From Amycolatopsis oliviviridis (GTDB lineage: Bacteria > Actinomycetota > Actinomycetes > Mycobacteriales > Pseudonocardiaceae): 64,000 nucleotides of DNA. Position numbers and translations under genes: made by a program. The notes under the pieces are model-generated. The model saw only the letters and a program-made list of their open reading frames with translations. It was not told the origin of the DNA and did not search any database. Position 1 is the first letter of the stretch, and every line of letters begins with the position of its first letter. Location: assembly GCF_014654365.1 (NCBI RefSeq), contig NZ_BNAY01000001.1, forward strand, positions 434,001-498,000, in the 5' to 3' direction. This document shows, one piece after another, positions 1-7,662 of this stretch.

Positions 1-735
1 CACCGGGACGCCGTCACGGGTCATCGGACCGGACGGCTGGTACTGCTCCGGGGTGATGAAGTCGCCGGGGATGCCGGTGCGGTCGTTGACCAGGATGCCG
101 GGCTGGAGTTCGCGGACCAGCGCGAGCAGGCCGGGGGAGTCCCAGTCGTCCGGTCCCTTGCCGCCCCACCATTCCTTGCGGCCCTTGTAGGAGAAGTCGA
201 AGAACAGGTAGTCGATCGTGCCGAAGCGGGTGAGCAGTTCGCGGACCTGACCGTGCAGGTACAGCCGGTACTCGGCGATGTCGGCGTACTGGTGTGCCGC
301 GATGTACTCCTGGTCGTCACGGCGGGGATGGGTGCCGTCGACCGGGAAAGCCGGGTGATGCCAGTCGATCAGCGAGTGGTAGAAGCCGACTTTCAAGCCT
401 TCTTCGCGGCACGCGTCGACGAACGGACCGAGCAGATCCTTGCCGTACGGCGTGTTCGTCACCTTGAAGTCGGTGAGATCGCTGTCCCACAGGCAGAAAC
501 CGTCGTGGTGCTTGGTGGTGAGCACGACGTAGGTCATGCCCGCGTCCTTCGCGGCCCGCGCCCAGGAACGCGGGTCGTACTTGTCCGGCTCGAAGTGGTC
601 GAAGTAGACCCGGTACTGCTCGTCGGTCAGCTTTTCGCGGTTCTGCACCCATTCATGCCGGGCGGCCAGGGAATACAGTCCCCAGTGGACGAACATCCCG
701 AACCGGTCGTGGGTGAACCAGGCGGTGGAACTCAC
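1..735 (-). CDS. Alpha-L-fucosidase (GH29), 3' end beyond window
   Basis: Hydrolyses terminal alpha-L-fucose from oligosaccharides; no signal peptide, so it probably acts on imported sugars in the cytoplasm. The 245 visible codons begin RFGMFVHWG at residues 11-19, the GH29 signature, and contain a TKHHDGF motif. Asp180 in the FFDFS segment is the likely nucleophile. GTG start at 735 with AGGAG about 10 nt upstream (750-746). Last gene of the ABC operon that runs leftward, 27 nt after the permease stop. The protein continues past base 1, so the C-terminal part of the family is unseen. Family assignment comes from motifs, not a search. Confidence 0.85.
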   Translation of the reverse strand, partial: MSSTAWFTHDRFGMFVHWGLYSLAARHEWVQNREKLTDEQYRVYFDHFEPDKYDPRSWARAAKDAGMTYVVLTTKHHDGFCLWDSDLTDFKVTNTPYGKDLLGPFVDACREEGLKVGFYHSLIDWHHPAFPVDGTHPRRDDQEYIAAHQYADIAEYRLYLHGQVRELLTRFGTIDYLFFDFSYKGRKEWWGGKGPDDWDSPGLLALVRELQPGILVNDRTGIPGDFITPEQYQPSGPMTRDGVPV

Positions 736-762
736 TGCAGGATCGCTCCTTGAGGTGGTGGG

Positions 763-1629
763 TCAGCCCTTGAGCGCGCCCGAGGCGAGGCCGCGGACGA
801 ACGAACGCTGGAAGAACAGGAACGCGGCGACCGAGGGGAGCAGCGCCAGCAGCGACGCGGCCATGATCACGCCGGGCGTCACGTCCGAGTCGATGCGCAG
901 GGTCCGCAGGGCCAGCGGCAGGGTGTAGGTCGAGGCGTCGGTCGAAACCAGCAGCGGCAGCAGGTACTGGTCCCAGATCATCGTGAAGCCGAAGACACCG
1001 ATCACGCCGAGGGCGGGCTTGCACATCGGCAGGATGATCTGCGCGAAGATCCGCAGGTCCCCGGCGCCGTCGATCCGCGCCGCCTCTTCGAGCTCGCGGG
1101 GGACGTCCTTCATGAACTCGGTCATCACCAGGATCGAGAAGGCCCACGCGCCCAGCGGCACGATCATCCCGGCGAGGCTGCCGATCAGGTTGAAGTGCAC
1201 CAGGGGCAGGTCCGACAGGATCAGCGAGAGCGGGATCGCGAGGATCTCCTCGGGCAGCATCAGCGTCGCCAGGATCGCGACCAGCACGAAGGTCATGAAC
1301 CGGAACTTCTTGCGCGCCAACGCGTACCCGGCCAGCACCGAGATGACGACCTGCAGCAGCAGGCCGAAGCCGACCACCAGGAACGAGTTGAGCAGGTACA
1401 GCCCGACACCCTTGTCGAACGCGATGCCGAAGTTGTCCAGGGTGGGGCTCGACGGGATGACGCTGAGCGCCGTCGGGTCGGACACGTCGCTGAACGAGCT
1501 GACCAGCAGCGCCAGCAGCGGACCGGCGAACACCAGGAGCAGCAGGGCGTACAGGACGAACTTCAGGATCCGTCCGCCCGGCGACTTGACGGCGTCGAGG
1601 CCGAGCGCCGAATCGTTGGCCGCGGTCAT
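763..1629 (-). CDS. Carbohydrate ABC transporter permease, MalG type
   Basis: 288-residue inner permease of a CUT1 sugar importer. About six hydrophobic segments are visible, and the EAA loop reads EEAARIDGAGDLRIFAQIILP, which docks the ATPase. The start ATG overlaps the stop of the upstream permease (ATGA, 1626-1629), so translation is coupled. It would pair with the MalF-type permease and lipoprotein encoded just upstream. No ATPase gene lies nearby; CUT1 systems in actinobacteria commonly share an MsiK-type ATPase encoded elsewhere. The substrate is unknown, but the adjoining fucosidase points to a fucosylated oligosaccharide. Confidence 0.93.
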   Translation of the reverse strand: MTAANDSALGLDAVKSPGGRILKFVLYALLLLVFAGPLLALLVSSFSDVSDPTALSVIPSSPTLDNFGIAFDKGVGLYLLNSFLVVGFGLLLQVVISVLAGYALARKKFRFMTFVLVAILATLMLPEEILAIPLSLILSDLPLVHFNLIGSLAGMIVPLGAWAFSILVMTEFMKDVPRELEEAARIDGAGDLRIFAQIILPMCKPALGVIGVFGFTMIWDQYLLPLLVSTDASTYTLPLALRTLRIDSDVTPGVIMAASLLALLPSVAAFLFFQRSFVRGLASGALKG

Positions 1630-2582
1630 GCGTCTCGCCTCCGTCGGAGCACCTGGACGAACAGGGTCAGCACGAGCGTCGCGAGGAACAGCAGGACCGC
1701 GCCCGCCGCGCCGACGCCCAGCCGGTTCTGTTCCAGGCCGAGTTTGTAGATCAGGGTCATCGCCACCTCGGTCGAGCCGTTCGGCCCGCCGTTGGTCAGC
1801 AGGAACACCTCGGTGAACACCCGCAGGCCGCGGATCGCCGCGAGGACGAACAGGATCGAGAACACCGACCGCAGACCGGGCAGCGTCACGTGGAGGATCT
1901 TGCGCCAGCGCGAGGCACCGTCCACAGTGGCCGCCTCGTAGAGCCCGCGGTCGATGCCGGCCAGGCCCGCGAGGAAGATCATCATGTCGTACGGCGCGCC
2001 GCGCCAGATACCGGTGATGATGACCGAGACCATCGAGGAGTCGGGATCGTTGATGAAGCCCGACGGGCCCAGCCCGACCAGGCCGAGGATGGAGTTCAGC
2101 ATCCCGTCCTCGGTCGGGTGGTACATGATCCGCCAGAGTTCGGCGACCACCGCGATCGGCACGACCACCGGCAGGAACGCCGCCGACCGCAGGAACTTCA
2201 GCCGCTTGCTCTGACCCTCCATCAGCAGGGCGAGCGCGAGACCGATGACCATCGACCCCACGGTCTGCCCGATCGCGATCACGACGGTGTGCCAGATCGC
2301 GGAGTGGAACGCCTCGTCACCGAGGACGGTGCTGTAGTTCTCCCCGCCGACCCACTGGTTGCCCAGGTACGGCTGGACGTCCTGGAAGGACATCGTCACC
2401 GCGGTGATCATCGGGATGAACTTGAAGTACACGAACAGGATCAGGGCCGGGGCCAGGAACAGCCACGGCGTCCACCACTTCCCGTCGCGGTCGCTGCGCC
2501 TGCGGGCCTTCGGCGCGGGCGTCCGCTTGACGGCGGGACGGTCCGCGCCGACGGCCGCCGGCTTGGCGTGATCTACGGTCAT
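1626..2582 (-). CDS. Carbohydrate ABC transporter permease, MalF type
   Basis: 318-residue permease partner. A charged, Arg/Lys-rich N-terminus of about 35 residues precedes the first transmembrane segment (WLFLAPALILFVYFKFIP). The EAA loop is YEAATVDGASRWRKILHVTLP. It overlaps the binding-protein stop by ATGA (2579-2582) and the MalG-type gene by ATGA, giving a tightly coupled three-gene import unit. Length and topology match the MalF branch of CUT1 transporters. The sugar is not determined by sequence. Confidence 0.93.
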   Translation of the reverse strand: MTVDHAKPAAVGADRPAVKRTPAPKARRRSDRDGKWWTPWLFLAPALILFVYFKFIPMITAVTMSFQDVQPYLGNQWVGGENYSTVLGDEAFHSAIWHTVVIAIGQTVGSMVIGLALALLMEGQSKRLKFLRSAAFLPVVVPIAVVAELWRIMYHPTEDGMLNSILGLVGLGPSGFINDPDSSMVSVIITGIWRGAPYDMMIFLAGLAGIDRGLYEAATVDGASRWRKILHVTLPGLRSVFSILFVLAAIRGLRVFTEVFLLTNGGPNGSTEVAMTLIYKLGLEQNRLGVGAAGAVLLFLATLVLTLFVQVLRRRRDA

Positions 2583-3907
2583 GACGCGCTGATCCCCTGT
2601 TGCTGCAAGGTCGCGGTGAGCTTCGTGTCGAGTTTGGACAGTTCCGCCTTGACGTCGAGCTTGCAGTCGGCGACGAGCGCGCTGACGGTGTCGGCGGTGT
2701 CCTGGCGGACCGGCGTCCAGTTCGGGATGGACGGCGCGTAGTGGCCGGACTTGGCGTAGATCTCGGCGTAGGTCTTCCAGCGCGGGTCCGGGCGGACCTG
2801 GGCGATGTCGACGTTCTTGTTCACCGGCAGCTGCACGATGAAGGCCGAATCGCCTTCCATGCCGATCTTCTGGCCATCGGCCGAGATCGCGAAGTCACCG
2901 AAGGCGTCCTGCCCGGCCTGGTTCGGCGAACCGGCCATCATGTAGATCGACAGGCCTTCGGCCAGGACGTCGGAGTTCTTGGCGCCCTGCGGCATCGGGA
3001 CGACTTCGTACTTGTCCTTGCCGAGCGACTTGTCGAAGCGCGGCAACAGATACGGGCCGACGACGTACATCCCGGCCTTGCCTGCCTCGAAGGTCTCGTT
3101 GGTCGCCGGGGTCGGCATGGTGACCGAGCCGGGCTGGATCACGTTGTCCTTGCAACCGAGGTCGCGGAACCACTGCACGGCGGCCACGGATTCGGGCGTG
3201 CTCATCGACGGCTTGTACTTGCCGCCACCGGTTTCGGTGATGAAGTCGCCGCCCGCGGCCCACAGGAAGTTGGAGAAGTACCAGGAGGCGTAGCCCCGCT
3301 TGGTCGACAGTGTCGCGGTCAGCCCCGCGGTGTCGTTCTTCCCGTTGCCGTCGGGGTCACCGGTGGTGAAGGCCTTGGCGAGGTCGGCCAGTTCGGCCCA
3401 GTTCTGCGGGACGCTCTTTCCGAGCTTCTCGCGCCAGTCCTTGCGGATCAGCAGCGCCGAAGCCTGTGCGCTGTAAGGCAGGCCGTACAGCTTGCCGTCC
3501 GGCATCTGGTTCGACTTCAGCGCCTGCTCGGTGAGCTCCGAGGCGTGCTTGATCTTGCCCTGGTCGATCTCACGCACGAGCCCCTGGCTCTTCAGCGTGC
3601 CGACCTGCGTGACGTCGTTCATCACGATGTCCGGCAGATCGCGCTGGGCGGCGCGCTGCGCCAGCTTCGTCTCGAAGTCGTCGAAGATCGCGGTGACCTG
3701 CACCTTGAATCCCGTGGCCTTCTCGAAGGCTTCCGCGAGCCGTTTGGTGGCCTGTTCGCCGGCGCCACCGGGCGTCGTCCGGGTCCACAGTTCCAAGGGC
3801 GCCTTGGTGTCCTGCGCGACGTTCGTTCCGGCGGGACCTGCCGAGCAGCCCGAAAGGACCAGCGCTGAGACCGTGAGTCCCACGCCGATCCACCGCGATT
3901 TCCGCAT
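2579..3907 (-). CDS. Extracellular sugar-binding lipoprotein (SBP family 1)
   Basis: 442-residue solute-binding lipoprotein. The signal peptide ends in the lipobox LSGC with Cys21 as lipidation site. The mature part starts with LELWTRTTPGG and carries the pattern of family 1 binding proteins. It delivers a sugar to the two permeases encoded downstream. First gene of the operon. A LacI-type palindrome lies about 50 nt upstream (3957-3968). The start ATG at 3907 follows GGAG-like sequence. The cognate regulator is not beside it. A link to fucosyl-oligosaccharides is inferred from the fucosidase at the operon end. Confidence 0.92.
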   Translation of the reverse strand: MRKSRWIGVGLTVSALVLSGCSAGPAGTNVAQDTKAPLELWTRTTPGGAGEQATKRLAEAFEKATGFKVQVTAIFDDFETKLAQRAAQRDLPDIVMNDVTQVGTLKSQGLVREIDQGKIKHASELTEQALKSNQMPDGKLYGLPYSAQASALLIRKDWREKLGKSVPQNWAELADLAKAFTTGDPDGNGKNDTAGLTATLSTKRGYASWYFSNFLWAAGGDFITETGGGKYKPSMSTPESVAAVQWFRDLGCKDNVIQPGSVTMPTPATNETFEAGKAGMYVVGPYLLPRFDKSLGKDKYEVVPMPQGAKNSDVLAEGLSIYMMAGSPNQAGQDAFGDFAISADGQKIGMEGDSAFIVQLPVNKNVDIAQVRPDPRWKTYAEIYAKSGHYAPSIPNWTPVRQDTADTVSALVADCKLDVKAELSKLDTKLTATLQQQGISAS

Positions 3908-3956
3908 CGCTTCTCCTGTTCACTGTGGACCACGCTGTCTACTCCGGAGGGGACGG

Positions 3957-3968
3957 TAAGCGCTTTCA
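3957..3968 (-). promoter_or_regulatory. LacI-family-type operator
   Basis: TAAGCGCTTTCA contains the perfect palindrome AAGCGCTT (3958-3965) centred on CG, the layout typical of LacI/GalR operators. It lies 50-60 nt upstream of the binding-protein start, in the divergent region shared with the dehydrogenase gene. No LacI gene adjoins it. The one at 24.8 kb has different candidate sites, so the regulator is probably elsewhere. Confidence 0.55.
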
Positions 3969-4088
3969 CGGCGTCCGGTCAATGGTCCGATGATTACGAA
4001 TTTCAATCGGCCGGGTTTGCCTGTGCGTGGGACGCACCGACCGTGGACCGGGTTAAGCATCCGATGTATGGTCGCCGCGGAGGTAGGG

Positions 4089-5096
4089 ATGACCGAGCTG
4101 CAACACCGCCCGACAGCGCTTCTCGTGATGGAGGAACGCCGCCGCGACGACGTTTACCCCGAGGCGGTGCTGAAGGAGATCGGAACGCTGGTGGACCTGC
4201 GTGAGCCGCTCACGCGAGAGCGGCTGGCGGAGGACCCGGCGGCCCTGGAAGGTGTCGAGATCCTGCTGTCCGGCTGGGGTGCCCCGGTGCTGGACTCCGT
4301 CCTCTTGGGACACGCCGCGGACCTGCGCGCCGTGCTCGTCGCCGCCGGCTCGGTCCGGCCGCTGACCACGCCCGAGTTCTGGGCGCGCGAGCTGCCGATC
4401 GTGTCCGCCGCGGCCGCGAACGCCGTCCCGGTCGCCGAGTTCACCCTGGCCCAGGTCCTCTTGGGACTCAAGCAGGTGCACCGGATCTCCCGCGAGATCC
4501 GGGAGCGGAAGGCGTATCCGCCGGATCCGAGGGTCGCCGGGGCGTACCGGTCCCGGGTCGGCCTGCTCGGCCTCGGCGAGATCGGCGCTCTCGTCGCGTC
4601 GCATTTGCGCGCTTTCGACGTGGAAGCGCTGGCGAGCGACCCCGTCGTCGACGCCGCGCGGGCCGCCGAGCTCGGCGTGCGGCTGGTGGGTCTCGACGAA
4701 CTGTTCGCCACGTGCCCCGTGGTCAGCCTGCACGCGCCGCTGCTCCCGGAGACCAAGGGACTGGTGAACGGGGAGTTGGTGGCCAAGATGGGCATCGGCG
4801 CGACCCTGATCAACACCGCCCGCGGCGCCGTGGTCGACGAGCCGTCGGTGATCCCCGTGCTGTCCGGGCGCCCGGACCTCACGGCGATCCTGGACGTCAC
4901 CTGGCCGGAGCCGCCGGAACCGGACTCGCCGCTCTACACACTGCCGAACGTGGTGCTCACTCCGCATCTGGCCGGCGCGCTGGGCGCCGAGCGCGCGCGG
5001 ATGGGCGAGCTCGTGGCGGCGGAGCTGCGGCGGTTCGTACTCGGGGAGCCGCTCCAGCACGCCGTCGCGCCGGACCGGGCGCACCTGCGGGCATAA
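4089..5096 (+). CDS. D-2-hydroxyacid dehydrogenase family protein
   Basis: 335-residue NAD-dependent oxidoreductase of the 2-hydroxyacid dehydrogenase family. The nucleotide-binding motif GLGEIG is at residues 161-166. Downstream are LINTARGAVVDE and LTPHLAGALG, which hold the family Arg and His of the catalytic set. The ATG at 4089 is preferred because GGAGG (4079-4083) sits 5 nt before it; the frame is open further upstream to 3990. It is divergent from the sugar importer, so it may act on a sugar-derived acid, but the substrate cannot be told from sequence. Confidence 0.85.
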   Translation: MTELQHRPTALLVMEERRRDDVYPEAVLKEIGTLVDLREPLTRERLAEDPAALEGVEILLSGWGAPVLDSVLLGHAADLRAVLVAAGSVRPLTTPEFWARELPIVSAAAANAVPVAEFTLAQVLLGLKQVHRISREIRERKAYPPDPRVAGAYRSRVGLLGLGEIGALVASHLRAFDVEALASDPVVDAARAAELGVRLVGLDELFATCPVVSLHAPLLPETKGLVNGELVAKMGIGATLINTARGAVVDEPSVIPVLSGRPDLTAILDVTWPEPPEPDSPLYTLPNVVLTPHLAGALGAERARMGELVAAELRRFVLGEPLQHAVAPDRAHLRA

Positions 5097-5105
5097 CCTG
5101 TCAGG

Positions 5106-5235
5106 GTGACGCTCGCCTTTCGAGAGACCGGCCCCCGGACAGGCGTCCCCGTGGTCCTGTTGCACGCCTTGGGCAGCGAATCCGGCACTTGGGACGATTT
5201 CGCGGCGGTGGTGGGGAGTTCCTGGGGGCGGCGTA
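5106..5235 (+). pseudogene. Remnant of an alpha/beta hydrolase (N-terminus only)
   Basis: A GTG start 9 nt after the dehydrogenase stop opens a frame reading VVLLHALGSESGTWDDFA, the first strand, oxyanion loop (HALG) and helix of an alpha/beta hydrolase. Homology in the frame stops after about 40 codons. What follows is low-complexity sequence and an intergenic palindrome, and the nucleophile elbow, acid and His are all missing. This looks like a gene cut by deletion or repeat insertion. The frame stays open past 5235 only because it lies antisense to the thioesterase gene. Confidence 0.65.
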
Positions 5236-5289
5236 TGTATAACGACCTATACCGCTCGGCTTACGCGAGTCGGCAGGTAGAACGACGTT

Positions 5290-5336
5290 GCGAAAGCTTC
5301 GTTCGCAACCTTGAAGGTTGCGAACGTGGCTTTCGC
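5290..5336. repeat. Intergenic palindrome, GAAAGC/GTTGCGAA family
   Basis: Two 21-nt arms (5290-5310 and 5316-5336) pair with two mismatches around the loop TTGAA. The words GCGAAAGC, CGTTCGCAACC and GGCTTTCGC recur in related palindromes at 16.9, 17.0 and 24.7 kb. It sits between the hydrolase remnant and the thioesterase 3' end, where it could end transcription from either side. Confidence 0.75.
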
Positions 5337-5411
5337 GTCATCGCCCCACCGTCGTCGAGGGGCTGCCGAAGGTGTGTCGCTGCGAAACGGCGACGGTCAC
5401 CGGTTCCGCAT

Positions 5412-5816
5412 TCAGAGGCGACCGGGCTCGGTCGCCAGCGCGGTGAGGGTCCGGTGCGGGTCTTCGGTCAGCCGCCGGGTCTTGTGGTCGAGCAGGCCCC
5501 AGGTCGACTCGACCCGCGCGGCCAGGACGCCGTCGGAGCGCAGGAAACGCTGGTGGACGCGCCAGGTCTTCCCGGCGCCGAAGTCGGGTTCGACGGAGAC
5601 CGTGATCTCGTCGCCGAACCGGACCTCGTTCAGATAGTTGATCCGGGCTTCGAGCAGAACCGGACCGAATTCGCCCTGTGTGAAGGTGACACCGGCCCGC
5701 CGCAGATACGCGACCCGGGCCTGGTCCGCCCAGTCGTGATACGCGATCGCGGTGACGTGGCCGTTGAAGTCGGTGTCCGCCCGGCGCGGGGTCAGGGTGA
5801 AGGTGAAGGCCGTCAT
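5412..5816 (-). CDS. Acyl-CoA thioesterase, 4HBT hotdog family
   Basis: 134-residue hotdog-fold protein. RRADTDFNGHVTAIAYHDW near the N-terminus is the 4-hydroxybenzoyl-CoA thioesterase signature, with the catalytic-type Asp and the central NGHV helix. INYLNEVRFGDEITV follows as a core strand. It probably hydrolyses an acyl-CoA in the cytoplasm; the substrate is unknown. The ATG at 5816 lies directly after the upstream gene's stop (TGAGATG), which suggests coupled translation. An in-frame GTG at 5831 would add five residues. No strong ribosome binding site is visible for either start. Confidence 0.85.
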   Translation of the reverse strand: MTAFTFTLTPRRADTDFNGHVTAIAYHDWADQARVAYLRRAGVTFTQGEFGPVLLEARINYLNEVRFGDEITVSVEPDFGAGKTWRVHQRFLRSDGVLAARVESTWGLLDHKTRRLTEDPHRTLTALATEPGRL

Positions 5817-5817
5817 C

Positions 5818-6309
5818 TCAGTGGTGTCCACTTTGGACGGGGACGACGAAGTTGACCGTCTTCTCGTCGAGGATCTTGTGCGTGGGGTCGGCCAGGCCGA
5901 TCCACACCTTGTGCGAACCCGCGGGCAGTGACTGGATGATGAGCGGTTCTCCGCTGCCGTCCGCCCAGTGCCACGCCGCGTCGTCGACGGTCACGTGGAT
6001 GTGGCCGATCCGGGGCGAGACGTCGAGGGCGGCCGGGCCGTACACCGGCACGATCCGCAGGTTCTCCGCCCGGTACCGCAGCACGACCAGGCCCATCGCG
6101 AGCTGTTCGGGCAACGGCGCGTCCACGACCAGCGAGGGTGGTGGCTGCGAGGGCAGCGGCACCACGGGAGCGGGCGACCAGTCGCCGGCGGCGACGGCGG
6201 CCGGGGGAGCGGCCGCCGCCGGCGCGGGCGGGGGAGCGCTGCAAGCGGCGGTGGCCAGGACGGCGGTGAGCAGGGCGGAGGTGAGGGCGAACTTCCCAAG
6301 AGCGGGCAT
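5818..6309 (-). CDS. DUF6130-like lipoprotein
   Basis: 163-residue exported lipoprotein. The signal peptide ends at the lipobox TAAC, lipidated Cys23, followed by a 40-residue Pro/Ala-rich spacer. The folded part has IGHIHVTVDDAAWHWADGSG and ends with a beta-rich segment (HKVWIGLADPTHKILDEKTV). This resembles DUF6130/DUF4399-type proteins of unknown function; the assignment is from memory. The His residues could bind a metal. It is expressed from a promoter region whose 33-bp block is almost identical to that of ohr at 17.7 kb (see 6341-6373). Likely a leaderless transcript. Confidence 0.75.
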   Translation of the reverse strand: MPALGKFALTSALLTAVLATAACSAPPPAPAAAAPPAAVAAGDWSPAPVVPLPSQPPPSLVVDAPLPEQLAMGLVVLRYRAENLRIVPVYGPAALDVSPRIGHIHVTVDDAAWHWADGSGEPLIIQSLPAGSHKVWIGLADPTHKILDEKTVNFVVPVQSGHH

Positions 6310-6340
6310 GAACTCAAGCTAGGACGGACACCGGGGCCGC

Positions 6341-6373
6341 GGCGCCCGTCGGACGACGTCATCGCTGTACGTC
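6341..6373 (-). promoter_or_regulatory. Shared 33-bp promoter block, copy 1
   Basis: The block starts exactly 32 nt upstream of the lipoprotein ATG and is identical at 31 of 33 positions to 17753-17785, which starts exactly 32 nt upstream of the ohr ATG. On the coding strand it contains GACGTAC, six variable bases including the only mismatches, then GACGTCGTCCGAC and GGGCGCC. Between block and ATG only the pentamer TCCTA is strikingly conserved in place, 15 to 11 nt before the ATG in both. That spacing fits a -10 element of a leaderless promoter. Confidence 0.7.
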
Positions 6374-6466
6374 GTCGTGACACTTTCCGGTGATCACCAG
6401 CTGAACCGGGGCGTGACGGGGAATACCCAAGACATCGAGCAGGGGGCGGAAGTAAGGGAGAGCACG

Positions 6467-6712
6467 ATGAAGTCTCGTCTCGCCGCTTTGACGGCCACCT
6501 TCACGCTCTTGGTCTCCGCAGGTGCCGTCGCCGCGGCACCGGCCTCGGCGGACCCGGTTCCGGGCAGCCCGAACAAGTTCTACGCGTCGTGCGCCGTCGA
6601 CCTCTTGGGTGTCCCGGTGGGCTGCCTAGAGACCGACGAGACGCACGCGACCCACATCTGTCAGTACGTGATGACCGGATTCGGGCTGGGGCTCGACTGC
6701 ATCCAGCGCTGA
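6467..6712 (+). CDS. Small secreted cysteine-containing protein
   Basis: 81-residue protein with a clear Sec signal (KSR start, hydrophobic LAALTATFTLLVSAGAVAAA, cleavage near ASADP). The mature peptide of about 50 residues contains Cys in ASCAVD, VGCLET, HICQY and LDCIQ, four in all, so two disulfides are possible. The ATG at 6467 has AAGGGAG 7 nt upstream. The open frame reaches back to 6377, but nothing supports that start. I do not recognise a family. Its size, Cys pattern and export suggest a small extracellular peptide of unknown role. Confidence 0.75.
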   Translation: MKSRLAALTATFTLLVSAGAVAAAPASADPVPGSPNKFYASCAVDLLGVPVGCLETDETHATHICQYVMTGFGLGLDCIQR

Positions 6713-6799
6713 CCGGACGGGAACCGGGTGGGCGTCCCTGCGACGCACCCACCCGGCTCCCCTTCCCGGTGCGGTTCACCGGTCACCGCACCGGGAGGA

Positions 6800-7567
6800 T
6801 CACACCCCGGCTACCGAAGAGATCCACTGCCGGTGCGCGGTGACGTCGGTGTAGATGGTGTCGCCGGTGCCGCACGTCGAACTCTGGTGGCCCGCACGGC
6901 TGGTCGCACCGGCCAGCGTGCCCTGGACGATCAGCGGTCCGCCGGAGTCGCCATAGCAGGCGGTCTGGTACGTCGTGCTGTACACGCACAGCTCCGTGGA
7001 ACCCTGAATGGTCTGGCAGCGGCTGTCCGGATCGATGCGGGTGTTGAGCTGCTTCAGGTTCGCCGGAGGCTGCTGCTCACAGCCACGCTGCGGGCAGGTC
7101 TGGCCCCAGCCGTACAGCGTGACATTCGTCCCCTGGGCGGGCGAGGTGCTCGCGATCTGGACCGGGGTGTTCTGCACGGGCTGGGAGAGCCGGATCAGCG
7201 CGATGTCGTTCGGGCCGGCCTGTCCGCTGTAGCGGGGGTGCTTGATCATGCGCGACGCCGAGGCCAGGGTCCCGCCGTACTGCCAGGTCTTCGAGCCGAT
7301 GCGTACCTGCATGCTTTGCTGCTGGGGGATGCAGTGCGCCGCGGTCAGCACCCACTGCGAAGCGATCAGGGATCCGCCGCAGCCATGGCGGCCGTTGACC
7401 TGGAGCGAAGCGATCCACGGGAAGTCGCCGGACGCCTGTCCGCCACCGACGATGGCCGGTCCGACCTGTCCCGGTTCCTGCGCCGCCACCGGCGATGACA
7501 CGGACAGCGCCGCCGCGCCCGCGACCAGCGGGATCAGAGCGGCGCGCAGCAGGGTACGCAGTCTCAT
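6800..7567 (-). CDS. Secreted trypsin-like serine protease (S1A)
   Basis: 255-residue extracellular endopeptidase. Signal peptide to about residue 29 (PVAAQ), short propeptide, then mature N-terminus IVGGGQ at residue 39, the trypsinogen-type activation site. The catalytic triad is visible: His78 in TAAHC, Asp in PNDIALIRL, Ser in CYGDSGGPL. A run of Cys residues fits the usual disulfides. The ATG at 7567 follows GAGGAGG; upstream in-frame starts lack one. It is monocistronic and divergent from the LysR gene at 7663, with fewer than 100 nt between, so the LysR protein could control it. That is positional inference only. Confidence 0.93.
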   Translation of the reverse strand: MRLRTLLRAALIPLVAGAAALSVSSPVAAQEPGQVGPAIVGGGQASGDFPWIASLQVNGRHGCGGSLIASQWVLTAAHCIPQQQSMQVRIGSKTWQYGGTLASASRMIKHPRYSGQAGPNDIALIRLSQPVQNTPVQIASTSPAQGTNVTLYGWGQTCPQRGCEQQPPANLKQLNTRIDPDSRCQTIQGSTELCVYSTTYQTACYGDSGGPLIVQGTLAGATSRAGHQSSTCGTGDTIYTDVTAHRQWISSVAGV

Positions 7568-7662
7568 GGGGAGTCCTCCTCGACATTGAAGGGGATATGT
7601 CTGATTCACCTTCGCCGCGCGAGGGCTTCCGGAGAACTCCCGGCTTTGTATAGCGTTCGTCT

